Assembly: GCF_002812085.1 (NCBI RefSeq)
Contig: NZ_NPDM01000005.1
Location: 201,644-265,643 of the forward strand
Length of the DNA stretch: 64,000 nt
Direction of reading: 5' to 3'
Source: Leptospira levettii
Lineage (GTDB): Bacteria; Spirochaetota; Leptospiria; Leptospirales; Leptospiraceae
Made by a program: the position numbers and the translations under genes. Below are positions 62,921 to 64,000 of this stretch, piece after piece. Each line of letters begins with the position of its first letter. Position 1 is the first letter of the stretch. The notes under the pieces were generated by a model. The model was not told where the DNA came from. It made no database searches and saw only the letters and a list, made by a program, of their open reading frames with translations.

Positions 62921-64000
62921 ATGAAAGATCATTTAATTCGCACAAGCCACCCCTACTCTTTGCCCATCCAATCGGTTTCCACAACGGGAACGTATGAAAT
63001 CAAAAATAATGAGTTTTTGTCATTTTTTGAAGAAAAGGAACAGTCATCTCTCTCCTCGATCATTTTCCAATTCGACGATGTTGTTTTTTTTAATGGGATC
63101 GAGTTATTACCAGGGAAGGATGGATTGGATTTTTTTCCAGATTCCTTCCGTTTTGAATTATCCCATGATGGTAAGTATTGGGAACCCATCTTACAAGAAT
63201 CATCCTTTCGTAAGTCATTCAAAACTTCAGCTAAATGGTTGTTTTCATTAACAAGCGCTCGTTATGTGAAGTTTATTTCAAAAATTTCAAGAAAAGCAAG
63301 TAATGGAAAAAATCGAATTAGTTTTGGCCCATTAAAAATCTTAATCAGTGGTGTTCAGTCTATCCAAGTTAGTTCTGAGTTAGATAGACTTTATGTGAAA
63401 GAAAATTTATTCGATACAAGACCTGATTACGGATGGTCTTCTAAGAAAAAAGAAGAACCTGCTGATGAATATGTGATTTTGGATATGGGATCAGTCAACC
63501 GGATTGAAGAATTTCGGATGTTAACGAAAAACGATGCCATCACCAATTTCCCTGAAAGGTTCATTGTTTATTACAGTGAAGATGATCTAACTTGGCACCA
63601 GTTACATGAAGAAAATTATTTTTTATCTGAGCCAGGCACTTGGTACAAGTGGCGTTTCCCACCAGTCAATTTACGATTTTTAAAAATTGTTTTTATCGAT
63701 GAAAAACAAACTAACAAAAAGGAATACACCACCGAAGTCATAGAACTTGAACTGTATTCTAGCGCAGATAAAAAGGAATCAGGTGGTCCAACCAGAGAAC
63801 CACTCCCCTATGCATCTGTTTTAAGATCGGGAATCATTCGGCTCGCAGTTGATGGCGAAGTGAAAGAAGGTGTTGTTGTCCAATCCAATGATAGAAGGTT
63901 AAGAGACGCAACAACCGAATACCGTGGAATTGTGGAACTTGCATCCGACGGAGAAGAAAAACCAGGTGTTGTTGTGCAAGGGAATGATAAACGCCTAAAA
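62921..64000 (+). CDS. Discoidin-like protein with tail-fibre-like repeats (partial, runs off the end)
   Basis: At least 360 codons with no stop before the window edge. Two F5/8 type C (discoidin)-like regions are visible: SFRFELSHDGKYWEPI ... ARYVKFI, and YVILDMGSVNRIEEFRML ... FIVYYSEDDLTWHQLH ... RFLKIVFID. The last 60 codons contain two repeats of the form GIVELASDGEEKPGVVVQGNDKRL, like phage tail-fibre repeats. ATG at 62921 has a distant GGAAGGA; a CTG at 62909 is better spaced from it. No signal peptide. A carbohydrate-binding or phage-related role is likely; function open. Confidence 0.65.
   Translation, partial: MKDHLIRTSHPYSLPIQSVSTTGTYEIKNNEFLSFFEEKEQSSLSSIIFQFDDVVFFNGIELLPGKDGLDFFPDSFRFELSHDGKYWEPILQESSFRKSFKTSAKWLFSLTSARYVKFISKISRKASNGKNRISFGPLKILISGVQSIQVSSELDRLYVKENLFDTRPDYGWSSKKKEEPADEYVILDMGSVNRIEEFRMLTKNDAITNFPERFIVYYSEDDLTWHQLHEENYFLSEPGTWYKWRFPPVNLRFLKIVFIDEKQTNKKEYTTEVIELELYSSADKKESGGPTREPLPYASVLRSGIIRLAVDGEVKEGVVVQSNDRRLRDATTEYRGIVELASDGEEKPGVVVQGNDKRLK

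Overview
The window reads as a Leptospira replicon, most likely the second, smaller chromosome (CII) of a saprophyte-type species. The evidence is A+T-rich DNA with many TTG starts, very tight gene packing with short overlaps, numerous spirochaete-style lipoproteins, and the mixture of a parA-parB-rep maintenance module (60.0-62.9 kb) with housekeeping genes such as asd, acn, pyk and queA. The location of asd on the small replicon of Leptospira is established knowledge. The exact species is not determined, and no transposase, integrase, tRNA, rRNA or CRISPR array was seen.

Region by region. 0-5.5 kb: DEAD-box RNA helicase, a cyclopropane-synthase-type methyltransferase paired with a DUF1295 membrane protein, an SDR and an MDR oxidoreductase. 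5.9-11.6 kb: an alginate-export-type porin, a run of small lipoproteins (one broken by an in-frame stop), a ZIP metal transporter and small secreted proteins. 11.6-15.3 kb: EpmA-like ligase, STAS-like protein, DUF4279 protein, an orphan OmpR-type response regulator followed by a YqjD/YqjE-like membrane cassette and CutA. 15.5-17.7 kb: a GC-rich structured island, then an ArsR / AHSA1 / YdeI / DoxX cassette. 17.7-25.3 kb (minus strand): PnuC, a methyltransferase with a J-like protein, aconitase, a FlgO-like lipoprotein with a barrel-like protein, and QueA.

25.4-32.6 kb is a plus-strand envelope glycan cluster: two glycosyltransferases, polytopic membrane proteins, an MBOAT acyltransferase, its SGNH-type partner and a MazG-like pyrophosphohydrolase. 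32.6-41.3 kb is a six-gene minus-strand operon without recognisable precedent: a chemoreceptor-like protein, a membrane-linked caspase-like protease, three giant kelch-type lipoproteins and a protein with an HDxxH motif. 41.4-46.4 kb: pirin, an S41-like protease and a bicarbonate module (periplasmic beta-carbonic anhydrase, SbtA, SbtB). 46.4-55.6 kb (minus strand): a seven-gene run of zinc ribbon protein, second MBOAT-SGNH pair, asd, an unknown protein, pyk and an Omp85-type barrel.

55.6-64 kb is the replicon-maintenance region. It contains about 0.94 kb of non-coding DNA packed with TGCCTA/TAGGCA palindromes, three minus-strand genes (a degenerate NtrC-like regulator, an unknown protein and a frameshifted secreted protein), twin 16-bp palindromes in front of parA, parA-parB, a rep gene with a long leader that appears to encode a small antisense RNA, and the start of a discoidin-like protein with tail-fibre-like repeats running off the end. 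The most interesting candidates are the antisense RNA in the rep leader, the palindrome field, and the chemoreceptor-caspase-kelch operon.
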